A DNA stretch of 64,000 bases from Isoetes taiwanensis (taxonomy: Eukaryota; Streptophyta; Lycopodiopsida; Isoetales; Isoetaceae). A model generated the notes under the pieces. That model was not told the DNA's origin, did not search any database, and worked only from the letters and a program-made list of their open reading frames with translations. The number at the start of each line of letters is the position of its first letter. Positions within the stretch are counted from its first letter, which is position 1. Both the position numbers and the translations under genes were made by a program. Location of the stretch: the NCBI GenBank assembly GCA_021234155.1, contig JAJEKV010000011.1, positions 12,751,255-12,815,254 of the forward strand, given 5' to 3'. This document shows, one piece after another, positions 24,331-37,410 of the stretch.

Positions 24331-25950
24331 ATACTCTTGGCTTGGGCAAGCTGATTCCCCTTTAGGTGGCTTCCATCACCTTGTGGGCTCAATTGCCTCT
24401 AACCTCAAAATATAAATCCCACCTTGTGTATTTCTTTCTATACTTTTCCTTAGGCTGCTTCAAAGAAATACTGCTTTGCATAGAAGCACCTTCCCTACCT
24501 TTCACTATGAATTTGGTGCCGTCCGAGTCTTTACATCATGGCGATCTCATTACGATCATGATGCGATCATAGCTTTTTCGGCTTTAGGAACTCCATTCCT
24601 ACTATAAGGTCATACCTTCCAATTTCCATGACCTCTGCCCCCGCCGGCCACTTATTCCACTAAGGTCTATATGAATGTAGTCCTCCTCCCCTTAGTGTAT
24701 TGCGAATAGCACCATTTGCCACTAACTGGCCCGGCTGGCAACTAGACTTCAATACCTTGTTCTTCATTATTAGGGCAGCCAACTGGGAGAGGCAAAGTGC
24801 TGCGACACACATTGTCTATGAGGACTACATATGGGTTACTATCTATGATTCCATCAGCTGCAATATTTGTCGTGATTTTTCAATATCACGACTCAATATT
24901 TGCCGCGGATATGGCACTCACCATCTATGAAGTCCACAGGCCTCATCTTTGGTGCGTCGTCTTCATACCTTACATTTGGTGAATCCCAATCCCAAGTTAC
25001 GCCAAAAGGCTGCATGGCGAATGGCAATCGTGTGTTAGGTGCCACAGGCAGGAGCCCACACACAGAACATAGCTTCTTCTCGATACACTCATCTCTTCTC
25101 GCCGTCGGGGCCCCATGCAGAAAGGCGGCTTTATGCGCTGCCCTGATGCGTGCAAACTACGGTCCCCAAGGTCTTACCACAGGCTCTTCCTAGCTGGCGG
25201 CCTCGGGTAAAGTAGGCTGGCGATTGCTTACTCACGGTAGTGCCATGAGTGCGCCAGATTGACTTTCCCTTGAAGGCCATTTGTTTCACTCCACGGCATT
25301 GGTGGAGCTTCTTCAAACTTATGGCTTTATCCTGCGGCCACGCCACTAATTTTGGGTTGATTGCTCGGACTAACCTTTTGATATTCTTTGTTCAATCCCT
25401 CAATGTAAGTTTCCAAGCTGCTTGCCTTTCGAAACTCGGGAACATGGAGCGAGTCGCATGAATTCCCTACTGTGTACTTTGCCTCTTGATTAAGTTACCT
25501 GGTTGAATCTGTGCAGAATTCTGGCTGGATGCACTTTTTGCTAGTATGTGACCCTAGGCACATGGCAATGTCTGCCAGACCTTCTTGAAGGTCTTGAATG
25601 CAGCATTCCTTTTTGAGCTTGTTGGACTTTAAAGTAAACCTTTCCACCCAGTTCTAAAATTTGCTCATATCAAGTTTCTTTACAGCAACCTTCCCTATAT
25701 CCTTGTCCTTCATGCCATAAGAGTTGCCAAATTCCTCCATCTCGTCGAGCCGGGCTTACCTCCATACGACACATCCTTCCACGAGAGGCCCGGCCCAACT
25801 TCCTAGTCTTCCACATTGCTCATAGCTTAGCTTTACATCAACTTTCTTCGATAGTCATCTGCCTTCCTTGCCACTGGCTCTTACACCGTGAAGTATGGGA
25901 CTCACTTTAGAGCTAGAGCTGTCTTGGTACATGCGGAAGTGTCGATGAAC
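24330..25950 (-). pseudogene. Gypsy gag and protease region, heavily degraded
   Basis: This stretch lies upstream of RT on the minus strand, where gag and protease belong. A short DFIDG-like reading near 24930 may be the protease active site. The minus-strand frame 25346-25131 (71 codons) reads on into neighbouring frames of gag-like style, but no zinc knuckle (CX2CX4HX4C) is visible. Assignment rests mainly on position. Confidence 0.45.
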
Positions 25951-27860
25951 TAGACACATTGACCCCAATTTTTGGTCCCGCAGTTGTTTTTACTTGTCTG
26001 GAAGTGTTGTTTTATGCAAAACAACACCAAAATAACCCCAAAGTCCACGTGGCCCGTTTATCAGGATTGCACAAAGAGGCCGGTGGTTTTTGGCAAAAAT
26101 CCCGCGGTGGTTTTCACGGCACTTTTTTGTTTTTGTCAGCGTGTCCTTTATTGATTGTTGTTTTCTTAGAACTTTTTTTAGGCGTGTGGTTTTCATGGTA
26201 TTTGTTTTTAAAGGAGTGGCGTGTTGTTTGTCTTCAAATAACACATGTAGGTTTTAAATATTAGTACTAGGTGAAGAGTGATAAAAAGGCGTTCTTTTTC
26301 CCTTTTCTATGTGTGTGTTTATCTACTTGTAGTTTTTAAGCGAAACCATGAATTGTTACGCCCAGGGTTTAGATGTTACTACATGTGAAAAAATAAAATT
26401 ACAACGTCAAAAGTAAGATGGTTTCATAAAATATACATGTTTATGAGGAAATACCACATGTGTTACTTAAATCCGGCTATTGCTTTTAATGCTCTAACTA
26501 TTGTTTTCTAGTAAGAACATATAGAAAGCATGATTATAACTTACATAGAAATCTAAGTGTTGTTTTCTAATCATTATTTTGATCCAATTAAATATGAAGC
26601 ACATGGCATATTTTAAAAATAAAAAACTATTATTTTAACCAATCTTATACTAACGTGGCATACATTTAAACAAAAACATACCTTCAAATTTTAGTTTTTA
26701 AAGCCTGCATATAAATAAAAGTTTATTAAGACCATACAATTACAAGGTGGTTTACTTACAAGCTGATTATAGCTGAGGTTAGTGTAGGTTAAAAGAGTAG
26801 GTTCTTATTTTGTAAAGTGGTTGTTTCAAATTTTTTAATTGTCAACTATTAGATACAAGTAATCAACATGCCACTAAATAAATAAAAGCACTTATAAATT
26901 TAAGCCTGGAATACATAGTAGTTTTTATATAATATAAACAAAAATACATTACGATCGAGGAAAGATGGGATCTTTGGAGTTTTCAATTCTAAACTTTTGT
27001 TGTTAGTTCTTGAGAGATACTTTCGCAGCCATTTATTTTTGCTTAATGTAGAATAAAATACAAAATCCTACGCATCATGTGGGATCATTACTTTCCACTT
27101 TGGGATCTGCGCCCGAAAAAACAATTATGTTAGAAAAATGCCTAGATCGTTAAAAATGAAACAAGAACAATGGTTTTTTGCACGCTAACTCTTCCGCGTT
27201 TATACTGTTGTTACAAGCCGGTAGTAGGACATAAACCCGTTCTAAGCATCGACAAAATAATTCAAAGTTAAGAATTACCAAATGACAAGTTTCACTCTGG
27301 ACACTACGGTTAGCATGCTTCTTGTTGGATATTATCCCTCTTGAAGTGATCAGGGAGGCCATGAACTCTACATGACATTGTTCTTTGGCAATAAATGAGC
27401 TATATTTTCTCATATCTTATATACGGACTCACATCAAAATCATCATATATATTAAAAAAGAAGGGATAGAGGATACCACAGTTCAGCGGCTAAGTCCAAC
27501 ACAATGAACATGCGATTTAACAAAACTTGAGGCACTTCTTGAAATTTAGACCACCTTGGGCGTTACTTAAGACTATAGTGGGCTCAGAATAGTGGTACTA
27601 TACTTGTTGGAGAACGCGTGATATAAGAGATGAAGATCGCATAATACCATAATATCATCGTAAGTAGGGTTCTTGTCCCATTTGAACCGGAAGAATCTTC
27701 ATAGGAAAAAAAAGCGAGACCACACAGGAACAAACCACAGCTTCATGCAAGCTTTCCATCATACTGGAAAGCATCTTCCCTTAGGCTTTGATTACGTACA
27801 GCGCAACTGGCAAATCGAGCAAGGTAGGAACAAATGTGTGCAATAGCTTTCAAAATGCCG
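25951..27860. other. AT-rich DNA without a recognised gene
   Basis: About 1.9 kb, AT-rich from 26.3 to 27.1 kb. The part 25960-26270 has repeated GTGGTTTT/TGTTTTT runs. A minus-strand frame at 27413-27150 (87 codons) has mixed composition but no recognised motif. If the gypsy element had an intact 5' LTR it should be in or near this region, yet no match to the 3' LTR is visible. Confidence 0.4.
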
Positions 27861-28160
27861 TTGTCCAGCGGTGTGAAGCGAGGGGCAAGCGCCATACGCC
27901 ATGAAGCGGGGAGAATTTTGTGAAGCGAGGCGGCGCCATCAGCCCGTGAAGCGGCGGCATCACACAGCCAGGAAGGCCATGAATCGAGGAGGCACCATAG
28001 CCCGTGAAGCGGTGAGGCGGCTCTCCCCTTCGATTTGGAAGCAATACGAAATATAGCGGACCAATAGGAGCAATAGGCGGAAAGTAGCGAGACCAATAGG
28101 AGCAATAGGAGCAATAGAGGCGGGAAAGTAGCGGAACCAATAGGAGCAAAGCCGCGAGGA
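27860..28160. repeat. GAAGCG / CCAATAGGAGCAATAG short tandem repeats
   Basis: Two adjacent textures. From 27870 to 28020, CGTGAAGCG/GAAGCGAGGCGGC variants recur with CACCAT or CATCAC between them. From about 28061 to 28150, CCAATAGGAGCAATAG recurs three times separated by GGCGGGAAAGTAGCGG-like text. The 160-codon minus-strand frame here is Leu/Ser-rich because of the repeat and is not supported as a gene. Confidence 0.75.
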
Positions 28161-28970
28161 TCACCATGCGGGCGGTTCGCTATACGCCAAATCACGGACG
28201 TTGTTCTTAACCATTGATGAGGCATGTTTTTTCATCCATATAATTTATCTTCAATTTTGAACTACTTTTGGCGGGGGATTTTCCTTATAGGTTTACGCTA
28301 TGTTCAAACCCTTATGGCCGCCGCTAAAATATAATTTGGGATGTCTGTTGCACCATCTTCACAGTCATATAAGCTCAAGAGTCCTTATTTTAATTCTCAA
28401 TGAGTGCGAAAAAATTTGGGGGAGCACCTCATTCAAAGTGGAAAAAATCTCAAACAATCCACATGGGATCTCAAACACATGGGGCTCATATGTGCATTAA
28501 TTCAAATTTAAGAATCTATAAGAAGCGGTCGAGAGTCATGGGTGAAAATCTTTTTAAAAAAAACTATAGGCAATTTGCGAGGAGTTCATTGCACCTTTGC
28601 CCAACTCTTTTTATGCAGTATTTGAATACTTTGAATTGTACCGTGTACTTTAAATTTCCTACTTGTGAGAAACATAAAAACACATGCCAATGGGATTATT
28701 TTAGAAAAAATACTAGATGAGATTATTTATTTATCAACTTCTTTGCATTCTTTAACAAACAATTGAGGATTTACATAAGGTTGGATGCTCATTGTGGTAG
28801 AAGATAGAGAATGGTCATGAAAATCGCCTTTGAGATAGACCATGAAGAAACAAGTTGGGCCTGAAAGTGGTACTTTATCCCTCTCAATGTAGAAGGTTCC
28901 AAGTTTGAACTCATAAATGAAAGCGGGAATTTTGTTATACAAACAAAATGGCGAGAATTTGGCCTTAATA
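28161..28970. other. Spacer with an unassigned minus-strand frame
   Basis: Mostly AT-rich and non-coding. The minus-strand frame 28975-28727 (82 codons) has a plausible protein composition (IPAFIYEFKLGTFYIERD, then HDHSLSSTTMSIQPYVNP) but no family I recognise; it could be an exon of a decayed transposon gene. It runs into the edge of the minisatellite array. Confidence 0.35.
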
Positions 28971-29780
28971 GCCACCTAGGCACCAGCGAATTTTGGCCAT
29001 ATGCCACCTAGGCACCAACATGCCACCCTAGGCTCAAACATGTCAATGTGGCTCAAACATGCCGTGAGCTCCAACATACCACCTAGGCTCAACATGCCGA
29101 GGTGGCTCAAAACTGCTTCCGTGGAAACCCCAGCATGCCACTTGAAACTCCAACATGCCATGATGCCACCATTTAAACATGCCAAGGTAGCTCCAAACAT
29201 GCGCATGAGCTCCAGCATGCAACCTAGTCAACATGCCAGGTAGCTCGAACATGCCACCTAGGCACCAACATGCCACCTAGGCTCCAAACATACCCGCGGT
29301 GGCTCAAACATGCCAAAGGTGGCTCAGAAACATGCCAAGGAGTGAAAGCCAAACATACAGCCTTGAGAATCCCAACATACCAATTTGGCTCAAACATGCT
29401 ATGTGAGCTCCAACATGCCAAGGTGGCTGGGGCATGCCAAGGTGGCTCGAACATCCCACCCTGCAGCTCGGAGCATGACAAGGTGGCTCAAACATGCCGT
29501 GGGCTCCAACATGCCACCTAGGTTCCAGCAGGTGGCTCAAACATGCCCACGTGGACTCAGCATGCCACGTGGGCTCTAACATGCCAAGGTGGCTCCAAAC
29601 ATGCCACCTAAGCTCTAACATGCCACACAGAGCTCCAAACATGTCAATGTGGCTCCATATGCCCACGTAAGAGGCTCAACATGCCACACCTAGGTTCCAA
29701 CATGCAAAGGTGGCTCGGGCATACCACCTAGGCTCAAGCATGCCACCTAGGCACTCAAGTGGTGACATGGCATGTCAAGT
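28971..29780. repeat. 'CATGCC' minisatellite, array 2
   Basis: Same modules as array 1 (GGCTCCAACATGCC, CCAAGGTGGCTCAAACATGCC, ACCTAGGCACCAACATGCC) in the same orientation. The copies are scrambled and partly decayed. The array fades out around CTCAAGTGGTGACATGGC. Overlapping open frames on both strands (about 29001-29666) are repeat artefacts. Confidence 0.95.
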
Positions 29781-31960
29781 AAGCAAGGCCAAGTTGCAGC
29801 TAGGCCAAAATGAAAAAGATGTCCATCTTTGGTCTTTTCATTGGGTGATGTTGGCAAATTTTGGGTGACATGGCTAGATGGTGGTAGCATTGACTAGGAC
29901 TTTATGCAAAATATGATAACCTTTGAAATTTTTGTAGGAGTTTGGCGGGGATAGAATAGAGGATCTTGGAGAACTCACAGTCCTTTCAGGTGAAGGGAGT
30001 ACGGATCGGCATATTTGTAGGGGATTACGACCCCATCTCGAGCATGGTCCCACGAGCATACCGCGGGGCACTCCATGTGTGAGGTCTCCATCTTGGCCTG
30101 AGATGTAAACCTAGCAAACCCTAGGGTTTGATGGGGTTTACGATACGAGAATACTCGCGATGACGGAAGGGGCGGATCGGCGTGGAATACCGATCTTTGG
30201 TTACCCTCCTTGCTTGGCGGGAAATGAGCCAAATTTCGGTCGCGGCATACCTTTGAGACTCCCTTCACAAACCCCTTTCCGATTGAAGAGTGCGAAACTT
30301 CCAATATCTTCAGCAGCGAGGGGGATCGACACAATGACGTTCAACATAATATCGCCCACAGAATCACGGTATATTATCTTGCCGTCACCCATACATATCA
30401 CCCGGATGACATGTACTTGCGAGTATAGGGTTGCACCTAGGGGCAACATTGAATGTTGTGCATGTTAAATAAACATACACAATTAATAACCCCATGGACC
30501 CCATTGCCAAATGGCTAAATCCCATTTGGCCAATATCTAACTCTAACCACCCAGGGTTTCTATAAAATGGCTTTTCCTTAAACCTAAACCTTTCTTCTCT
30601 TTTACTGAGGTTTCCTAGAGGCTCCTTCTCTCGAGTTAGGGGTCCTCGCCCAGGCCATTTCGGCCAAGTATGGACTTCAATCCATATTCTTGAGCTCGAG
30701 CCCGGTTACTATGGTGCTCGATTAGCTGACCTCCTTGAAGCAAGATTCGGGGAGCATGGGGCTTCAGGGTCGAGGGAGGCGGGTAAGGAGGCGGGTATCT
30801 AGTTGTTCTGTTGTGCAAAGCCGTCTTTGACAAGGCAATAGGCTGGTTTTAGTATGTTAGATCAACTCTAGAGGCCTTATAGATCGAGATCATAAGCCTA
30901 ACTAAGGAACCTAACTGTTGTTTAGGTAGATAGATTAGATGATATTCTCTATTTGGGATTAGCTGATGTTGCATGTATTTCACTCACGGCGTGATCTCCA
31001 TGTATTGGGAAGGGGGTGAGAGACCTAAAGGTATGTGAGATGATCCTAGGTAGCACCACTAGTTCCCAATTATATGCGGCTCGTGCCACGAGGAGCCCAC
31101 ACAGGCGTGGGTGAAGGGGCTAGGCAGTTGATAAGGAAGGAACTTGTCTCATCATGGTACGGCCCTGCAGTAGTAAAGGCCTACTCGGGGGTCTCTGCGG
31201 GCTAGGCTTAATGGCTTGTCAACTGGCGTGTGGGGCGGCGCAGGCTCATTTTCGATGGGGTGGTGGATATGACCTTCCGGTGAGTTCAGAGTCGAATCAC
31301 AGGCGGTGGCCTGCAGCGCTGTGATGAGCATGGATGCCTGCGGAGGAGAGGCAACTCTCTTCTGCCTCGCCGGGGCTGGGGAGATGCAACCGATGGTAAG
31401 TAGCCCCTCGGCTATTCACACGGCGGGAACTCTGGGTAAAGTCCCAGCACTGACCTACTGCACCAAAATTATTGCGGAAAGGAAGCCCGGGGATGGAGTG
31501 GACTACCCTAAGCCATGTTCTATACCAGCCCGGTCAGCTGCCATGAATTACATGCGCAATGAACTCACGGAACCCTAGCCGTCAGTCATCCCCCTTGAGT
31601 CAGGAGCCACGGGTGGGATCTCCCCTTGTTATTATTGCTATGAAGGTATTGTTATCCTACGTGATATTGCTATCTCTATGGTGATTGTATTTGTTTCTAC
31701 TTGTTAGTTTATTGCTCCGCGTTTGTTTGTTCAGCTTGGCGGAATGGAGTGCGATGGAAGGCGGGTGAATGACACATCCATTCTTCCTTGGCGGCTCATC
31801 CCGATGGGAGTGGAGTGGTGGATGGCTTGTCGGTGTAGCTGCGGGGGAATGCTCCTCGCCGAATGCGATGTGGGCATGCGTATAGAATGAGGGGCGTCAG
31901 TGGTATCGAGCATGATCTTGGTAAGGCCCCGAGGATGAGCAGCGACCATTTTCCTTAAGG
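29781..31960. other. Unclassified repeat block, retrotransposon-like, no coding domain
   Basis: No gene recognised. The segment 30376-30590 (GATGACATGTACTTGCGAG ... GGGGCAACATTGAAT ... AATAAACATACA ... GACCCCATTGC ... AGGGTTTCTAT) recurs in degraded form at about 51532-51750, and its right part is recognisable near 41040-41080 (TTGGCCAATATCT...CTAACCCTAA). The remainder resembles LTR or untranslated retroelement DNA by style only. Frames of 60-120 codons on both strands have no domains. Confidence 0.45.
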
Positions 31961-33780
31961 ACTAACGGTAGACTTCCGGTCTTGGGAACAACCTCCAAGC
32001 AAGAACCTCGAAAATTGAAATTTTTTCCCAGTTGTAGTCTTGACAATAGGTTAATGCTAAGGGTAGTGATAAGTTTTAGCAAAACCCAACCTAAAATGGC
32101 CAAAGAATTTGACCCCTCACGAGTCTTGAGACCAATTTGGTTTTAAACCCGGTCCGACCACGGCCTTTGTGTGAGTGGTGAACCATGTTGACCTAGTTAG
32201 ATGTATAATTTAGCTAAACTAATGAGTGCGATTCAAGCTTATCTCCTTGATTCTAGCTAGTTTGCATATTATAACACTAAGAAACCCCTTGTAAATTGAA
32301 AATTGGACCCCAAAAGAGGTGACCCCTCACGAGTGCGCCAGACCAATTTGGTTTGCAAACCAATTCGACCACGGCAGCGTGTGGAGAATGGTCCAAACTT
32401 TGAACTTTTAAGTAACCAGAGGGTGCCACGTCCAAATCGCCTGAAATTTGTTAGCGTTAGGACCATTAAAGAGTCTAGAATCCATTTATGAGCTCAAATT
32501 AGGCTAAAAATATTATAATCTTCCTCAAAATGACCAAATAGGTCAAACCCCTAGAAGTGTCTCCCAAACTACGATTTATTTTAGAAATAGAAGCAATAGC
32601 TTTTAAGGTACAAGGCTAGAGCCCGCGGGGGCAAGGAGCACGACTTTTTGAGAGGAACATTGAAGACCCGAGGAGCCCAAAGAGAGAGGAAGCACTATGG
32701 CAAAAATACCTCTACAAGCGGCGGCGATCTGAGGGCTGTAGACCTATCCAACAATCTTCATCCGAATGGAATACATCACGTTAATCATGCATGAAGAACC
32801 TTCTAGAGCTATCAAGAACACAAGATTGCAACATCCACGAGCTCTCGGCCGAAGAAGATTGCTAGTTTATTGTAAATATAAATTTATGTTTTGATCATGT
32901 TAATGTGTTAAATCAGGTGTAAGTAGAATGTGTTACTAAAGTTACGCGGTTGGAATTAACAAAGTTGGAGCAAAACTTCGATTTTTGGCCCCACCCCTCA
33001 CGAGTGCGCCGAGGGAGCCACTTAGGATTATATTCCTAAGCGCCTCCTGCGCCAGCGTGTGGTCGGCACTGTGATCTATGCAAAACTTGTCCAAATCTGA
33101 AAGTAAGCACACCCATTAGGCCTCGGCTCACATAATTGGTAGGATTTGAACCTAGTTTATAGAAATTGCCCAACTAACTCACATGGAGCCCCACCTCATG
33201 ATCTTGAGACCAATCAAAGGGGTTCACCACGAAATCCATTATGAACCATCCTGAGTTATATAAGAAATGGGTTATTTTTGAGCTTTCGTCGCAATATATG
33301 GAAAGGGAGTGGTTTTATCACATTTTGCAATATTTTAAGCGATTACATTTTACCGATATGGGTGTTTTTCTGGATTCTTTTGGACCCGTACTATGGGTTT
33401 TCTGCTTGCTACCTAATGCTTATGAGGATGGCATATCCATATTGTATATAGGTGAATCCCAGGAGACCAATTGGGTTTGCAAACCGTTAAAACTACTGGC
33501 GCCTTTATTGGCGTGTAGTGCGACCCCAAATCACGGAGCCAAAACTTATCAAATGAAGCAAGTAAGGGCTCAATCCGACCTATCTCGGCGAATATGCGGG
33601 GATTACATCCTTAGTTTGCATGTTTGGCATCATCCTCGACCCAAAGCGGGGCCCCCACCCCTCACGAGTCGCGCCCGGACCACTTAGGATCATGTTCCTA
33701 AGCGCCTCCTCGCCTTGTGTGAGGTGGTCCACCTCAAATTGCCCCCAATTTGTCCACACTTTCCCCCCAAATTAGATAGC
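31961..33780. repeat. Dispersed motif block: CCCCTCACGAGT repeats with a small palindrome
   Basis: CCCCTCACGAGT or a close variant occurs at about 32116, 32323, 32994, 33189 (as CCCCACCTCATGATC) and 33655, usually followed by (TTGA)GACCAATTTGGTTT or a GCGCC version. Two of them, about 660 bp apart, are followed by an inverted repeat CTTAGGA...TCCTAAG (33021-33040 and 33683-33702) and GCGCCTCCT. The spacing is irregular, so this is not a simple tandem array. No coding domain was found in the long frame 33241-33687. Confidence 0.6.
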
Positions 33781-34918
33781 ATTTGTTGCAATAGGATCAT
33801 GGAATGTACTCTTTAGCTTGATTAGCTTGTCTTGTGCTTAGCAATATCCTCTTAGAATCCTAGATTTTCCTTTATCAAAATTTTTCTAAAATTAGGGTTT
33901 TGCCTACTCGTAGACCACAACCCTCATTTGCATCCCTACACCTTTGCTCCTCGCTCCAAGCCGATTTTTCAGCTCCAGAGAGCTCCATCCCATTTTGATA
34001 TCCCCGGCTGACTCTAGCATCATGGCAACCATGGGTGCTATTCCCTATTTTACGGGACAGTATACTGGGTGAGGTTCATGCAAGATAAGGTCCTTCTCTA
34101 GTAGAACTTTCCCTTGCATAGGATACTTTAGGACAACCTTAAGATAGACAAATACCTAGAAAATCACGACCAGCAGCTTGCCCAATTATATGTCCGTAGG
34201 CGTAGCAATTTTTCTATTCCATAGAGCCCAAACCGGATAGGAGAGCCATCTGCCCAACCCTAGAGCTCGAGCCTATGGCCCATGGCTGACAGGTGAAGAA
34301 GGAAGCGGATGCTTCTCAGTCTGAGGAGCAAGCGGGGAGGAAGATGAAGGATGTGGGTCGGGCCGGAGAGGGACATCGATGGCTTGTCGACCCGGCACAA
34401 AGAAGGCGTGGCGGGCCCGGGGAACTTCAAGCTTTGAAGAGGGGGTGAGAACCATGAGACAACTCCACCACTTGGGCTAGGCATCACAAGCTTAACCATT
34501 AATCATCAAGGAACCGTGCCTGAGCACATGACATCAAGGACCCCCTCACTCCCCGAGGAGTCTTGAGGACATAGACTCGGGATAATGACTCCTACATCTC
34601 CCTCGTCAGCAAAAATTTGGACCTCGATGACTTCATCGACCCGGAGCCTTGAGAATTTCACATCGGCATAAGGGGAGGCTCGGATGTACAGCGGCGGACA
34701 TGCGGCGGACGCAAAGCCTACACCGGCATGGATGATGGCACAGCGGGAGGTTACCCGCGAGGGAGGGAGTTCATAGCGATCCGCGACAGCGGATGGAAAT
34801 CGTGAGAGGAGGAAAACAGCGAGTGGCGGCTCCTACCCGGCACCTCGTGGCCCGGCGCAGTCGAGAGCGGGATGAAGCGGTATCAATAACATCTCTAAGT
34901 TCGTAGCCGGCGACTACG
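33781..34918. other. Intergenic DNA left of the large tandem duplication
   Basis: No gene recognised. From 34280 to 34860 it is GC-rich with GGCGG/GCGAGAG texture. The minus-strand frames at 34260-34499 are composition-driven. Confidence 0.35.
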
Positions 34919-36949
34919 GGGAGATGATAGCATTACCGGTGGACCGAATAACCGGAAGACATAGGGCTGCAATGAGAACGAGAGGAAGCGAGGGAAGTGA
35001 CCGCGACAAATGTGAAGGAGCACGCCTAGCCAACAACCCGCAGGACCACTCAAGCGCCAACTCAAAGAGTGATGGCATGTGCAATGGAATGACAACAATT
35101 CGGGCATAGGGAAGCACATCTCTCAGCGAAGATTCAAAGACATGCAACAATGCGTACGCAACAACCAAGTGATGCGTACTCAAGCGATCAGTACTCGCAG
35201 CATCTCAAGCGACACTCCACGCGGCAGATGAAACACATTGGGAGGAGCATTTTTCAACTCAAGAAGGGGTTCTGCAAGAACCTTAGCGTTCTCAGCGACT
35301 TGGGATAGCGACACCAAATCACCTGCGAAGGTCAACTACGGTCGCAACACACTCCAAGGAACCCCGAGTCAAGAGTAGAACAAGGAAGATCACGGCATGC
35401 AGAAGAATCAAAGCGTGATTGGGAGGGAAAATCCTAAAAAGAAGTATACACAATTAAGCATATGCTCTTCTATAAATTAGAAAAGTGGATGAATTAAAAT
35501 CCCGGTATAATTATATATATATGTCTATCATAAATATGGGGAGCTGTAACATATAGTACAAAATTAGGATCATGTTTTGGGGTTTAGTGTTTGCATCAAG
35601 AAACTTCGTAAACCCCATTTGCCAAAGGATGAAGTAAGAACCCACATGTATAGCCAAGAGCAAGTGCTCAAATGGAAGAACAAATACTGCAGGAGAGAGC
35701 TGACCAGGGCTCAAGCCAAGCTTCAACTCCGGACGCCGGCGGCCTCAAGTAGAATATGGCTAGATTGACTGAAATGTCCAAGATGAGGGATAGCGCCCGA
35801 TTATCAGCTCCAAGATCTCTGGCGCCCGCTCATCTAGGTTTTTGCCGCGACGACATCGCCGGAGGATGCAACTCTACCTCTTGTATAGCGGCAACACACG
35901 TCGAGAATTCAGCAGGACAACTTCGACATCAGCGAACCAACTAAAGAGCAGCAACCGGCGACCATAATTCTACCTTACAGCTATGGTGATGTTTGTAACA
36001 TGCACGCACCAGATGGAGATACACTTGAAAGTATACAACAGTGGGTTATGTCTATGCTCATTCACGGCAAAAGTAGGTGATGGCCGTCAAGTACTCCTAC
36101 CAACGAATTAGAGACAAAAAGAAGCCCAGCTTATCTCGACTACGGGGACCTTAGCGCCCAAGATAAGAAGCATTCGACACCTTAGCGACAAGGACTGACA
36201 GCAAAGCACCCAGCCGACAAAGAGAGTTCAAGACATTAGGGCTATTCAAGGACCGCAGCGGCGGTCTAGAGAAAGTACTTCAACTCAAGGGTCATCTCAC
36301 CTTGGATATAAAGAGTACATCATCCACAGAGGCAGCCAAACCAATCATGGAAGAGTCATGGGGGCTTGCGGGGAAGATGCATGTAGTGAGGACAATAAGC
36401 GGGGAAGGCGGGGAGTGCTAGTACTTCCACTGAGCTCCTTAGATGCAACATGAGGTCAAAGCGTGGGCGTGATCAAGTGCAACTAGAAGCTGACATAGCT
36501 TAGCGAAGATGCGTGATAACGTCTAAGCCATCACGTGCAGGGGAGATCAAGCAGTGCGATGAAGCTCGATGGAGAAGCCGAATGGGAGAACCGAGCCAAA
36601 AGAAGAATCGTGAATCAGCTAGAACCTCCACAAAGCTCACGACAACTTCGCATACAACCGTAGACAGGATCGACAATTGAAATGCAAGCTGATGAGAGAA
36701 CAACTCCTTAATTACGAGTCTAGCCAAAGGGATTTGTGCACAACTTCAGAAGCCTCAAAGATCTTCAGACATTGTGAAGGGAAACAGTGTGCCCAAGAAC
36801 AACATTAAGAAGTAAGACGGGCAGAAGCATCAGCGACCATTACATCCTTAGTTAGCATGTAGGCGAGAAGCAAGTTGTGCACTTTTGTGGGGCGTTGGAG
36901 AGACTCAAAAATATCAAAGAGTCTACCAATGTCGAGCCACGAGCTGACA

Positions 36950-37410
36950 TAAATAGGAGGATATAGACCGAGGGGGATGCACTTATACATAAAGGGGTAT
37001 GGCATGCGTTGGTAGCAAAAACCCCCCTTGTATCGCAATTTAAAAAGGCAAATTTGACCCCTCGTGTATAGATATTGCTCCAATTAGTGCCTAAAGAAAC
37101 ACCCCTAAGTATAAATGCATAAATAGCCCCAAAAACACCCCTCGTTGAACTCTCATGGGTTATCGTACGTCAGGGTAAAGATCCCGGGATATAGATCTTC
37201 AACACCCGGTAGCACTAGGAGGGCTTATCGACAACAACGCCATAGATACGTGTGCACCTCGAGGGAGACACCAAAGGGAGCCTAATAGCTTTTAATAGTA
37301 TTTGTAATCATAATAAGTGTAAGCTGCCGAAAGCTTGCATACATATTTCCTTTTGTTATTCCTCTCTCTCTCTGGTCTCTTGAGATAAAGAAAAGAATCT
37401 TGGGACAATT
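36950..37410 (+). repeat. LTR-like end segment in copy 1 (tentative)
   Basis: The segment carries ATAAATAGGAGGATATAGACC (TATA-like), AGCCTAATAGCTTT..., TGTAATCATAAT and a CTCTCTCTCT run before a sharp change at about 37400; its equivalent in copy 2 is about 47620-48060. This order resembles the R/U5 part of plant copia LTRs. I found no second LTR inside the 10.8-kb unit and no primer-binding site, so the call is tentative. Confidence 0.25.

Larger units (their letters stand above)
16988..25950 (-). mobile_element. Decayed Ty3/gypsy LTR retrotransposon, 5' LTR not found
   Basis: Minus-strand order from high to low coordinates: gag/protease zone (about 25.9-24.35 kb), reverse transcriptase, RNase H, integrase, a possible chromodomain-type tail, polypurine tract (20548-20558) and 3' LTR (16988-20547). 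The order protease-RT-RH-IN and the integrase motifs identify Ty3/gypsy rather than Ty1/copia. All coding parts are split by stops and frameshifts. I could not find a matching 5' LTR or primer-binding site between 25.9 and 29 kb, so the 5' end is lost, replaced or too diverged. The 3' LTR abuts the 'CATGCC' minisatellite, so the element may have inserted into that array. Confidence 0.8.

Noticed and set aside
27743-28225. 160-codon Leu/Ser-rich minus-strand frame with an apparent hydrophobic segment
   Set aside because: The Leu run comes from the GGAGCAATAG repeat read in reverse; overlapping frames are equally open.
33241-33687. 148-codon frame
   Set aside because: It ends inside the CCCCTCACGAGT repeat block, has no recognisable domain, and shows no splice or start context.
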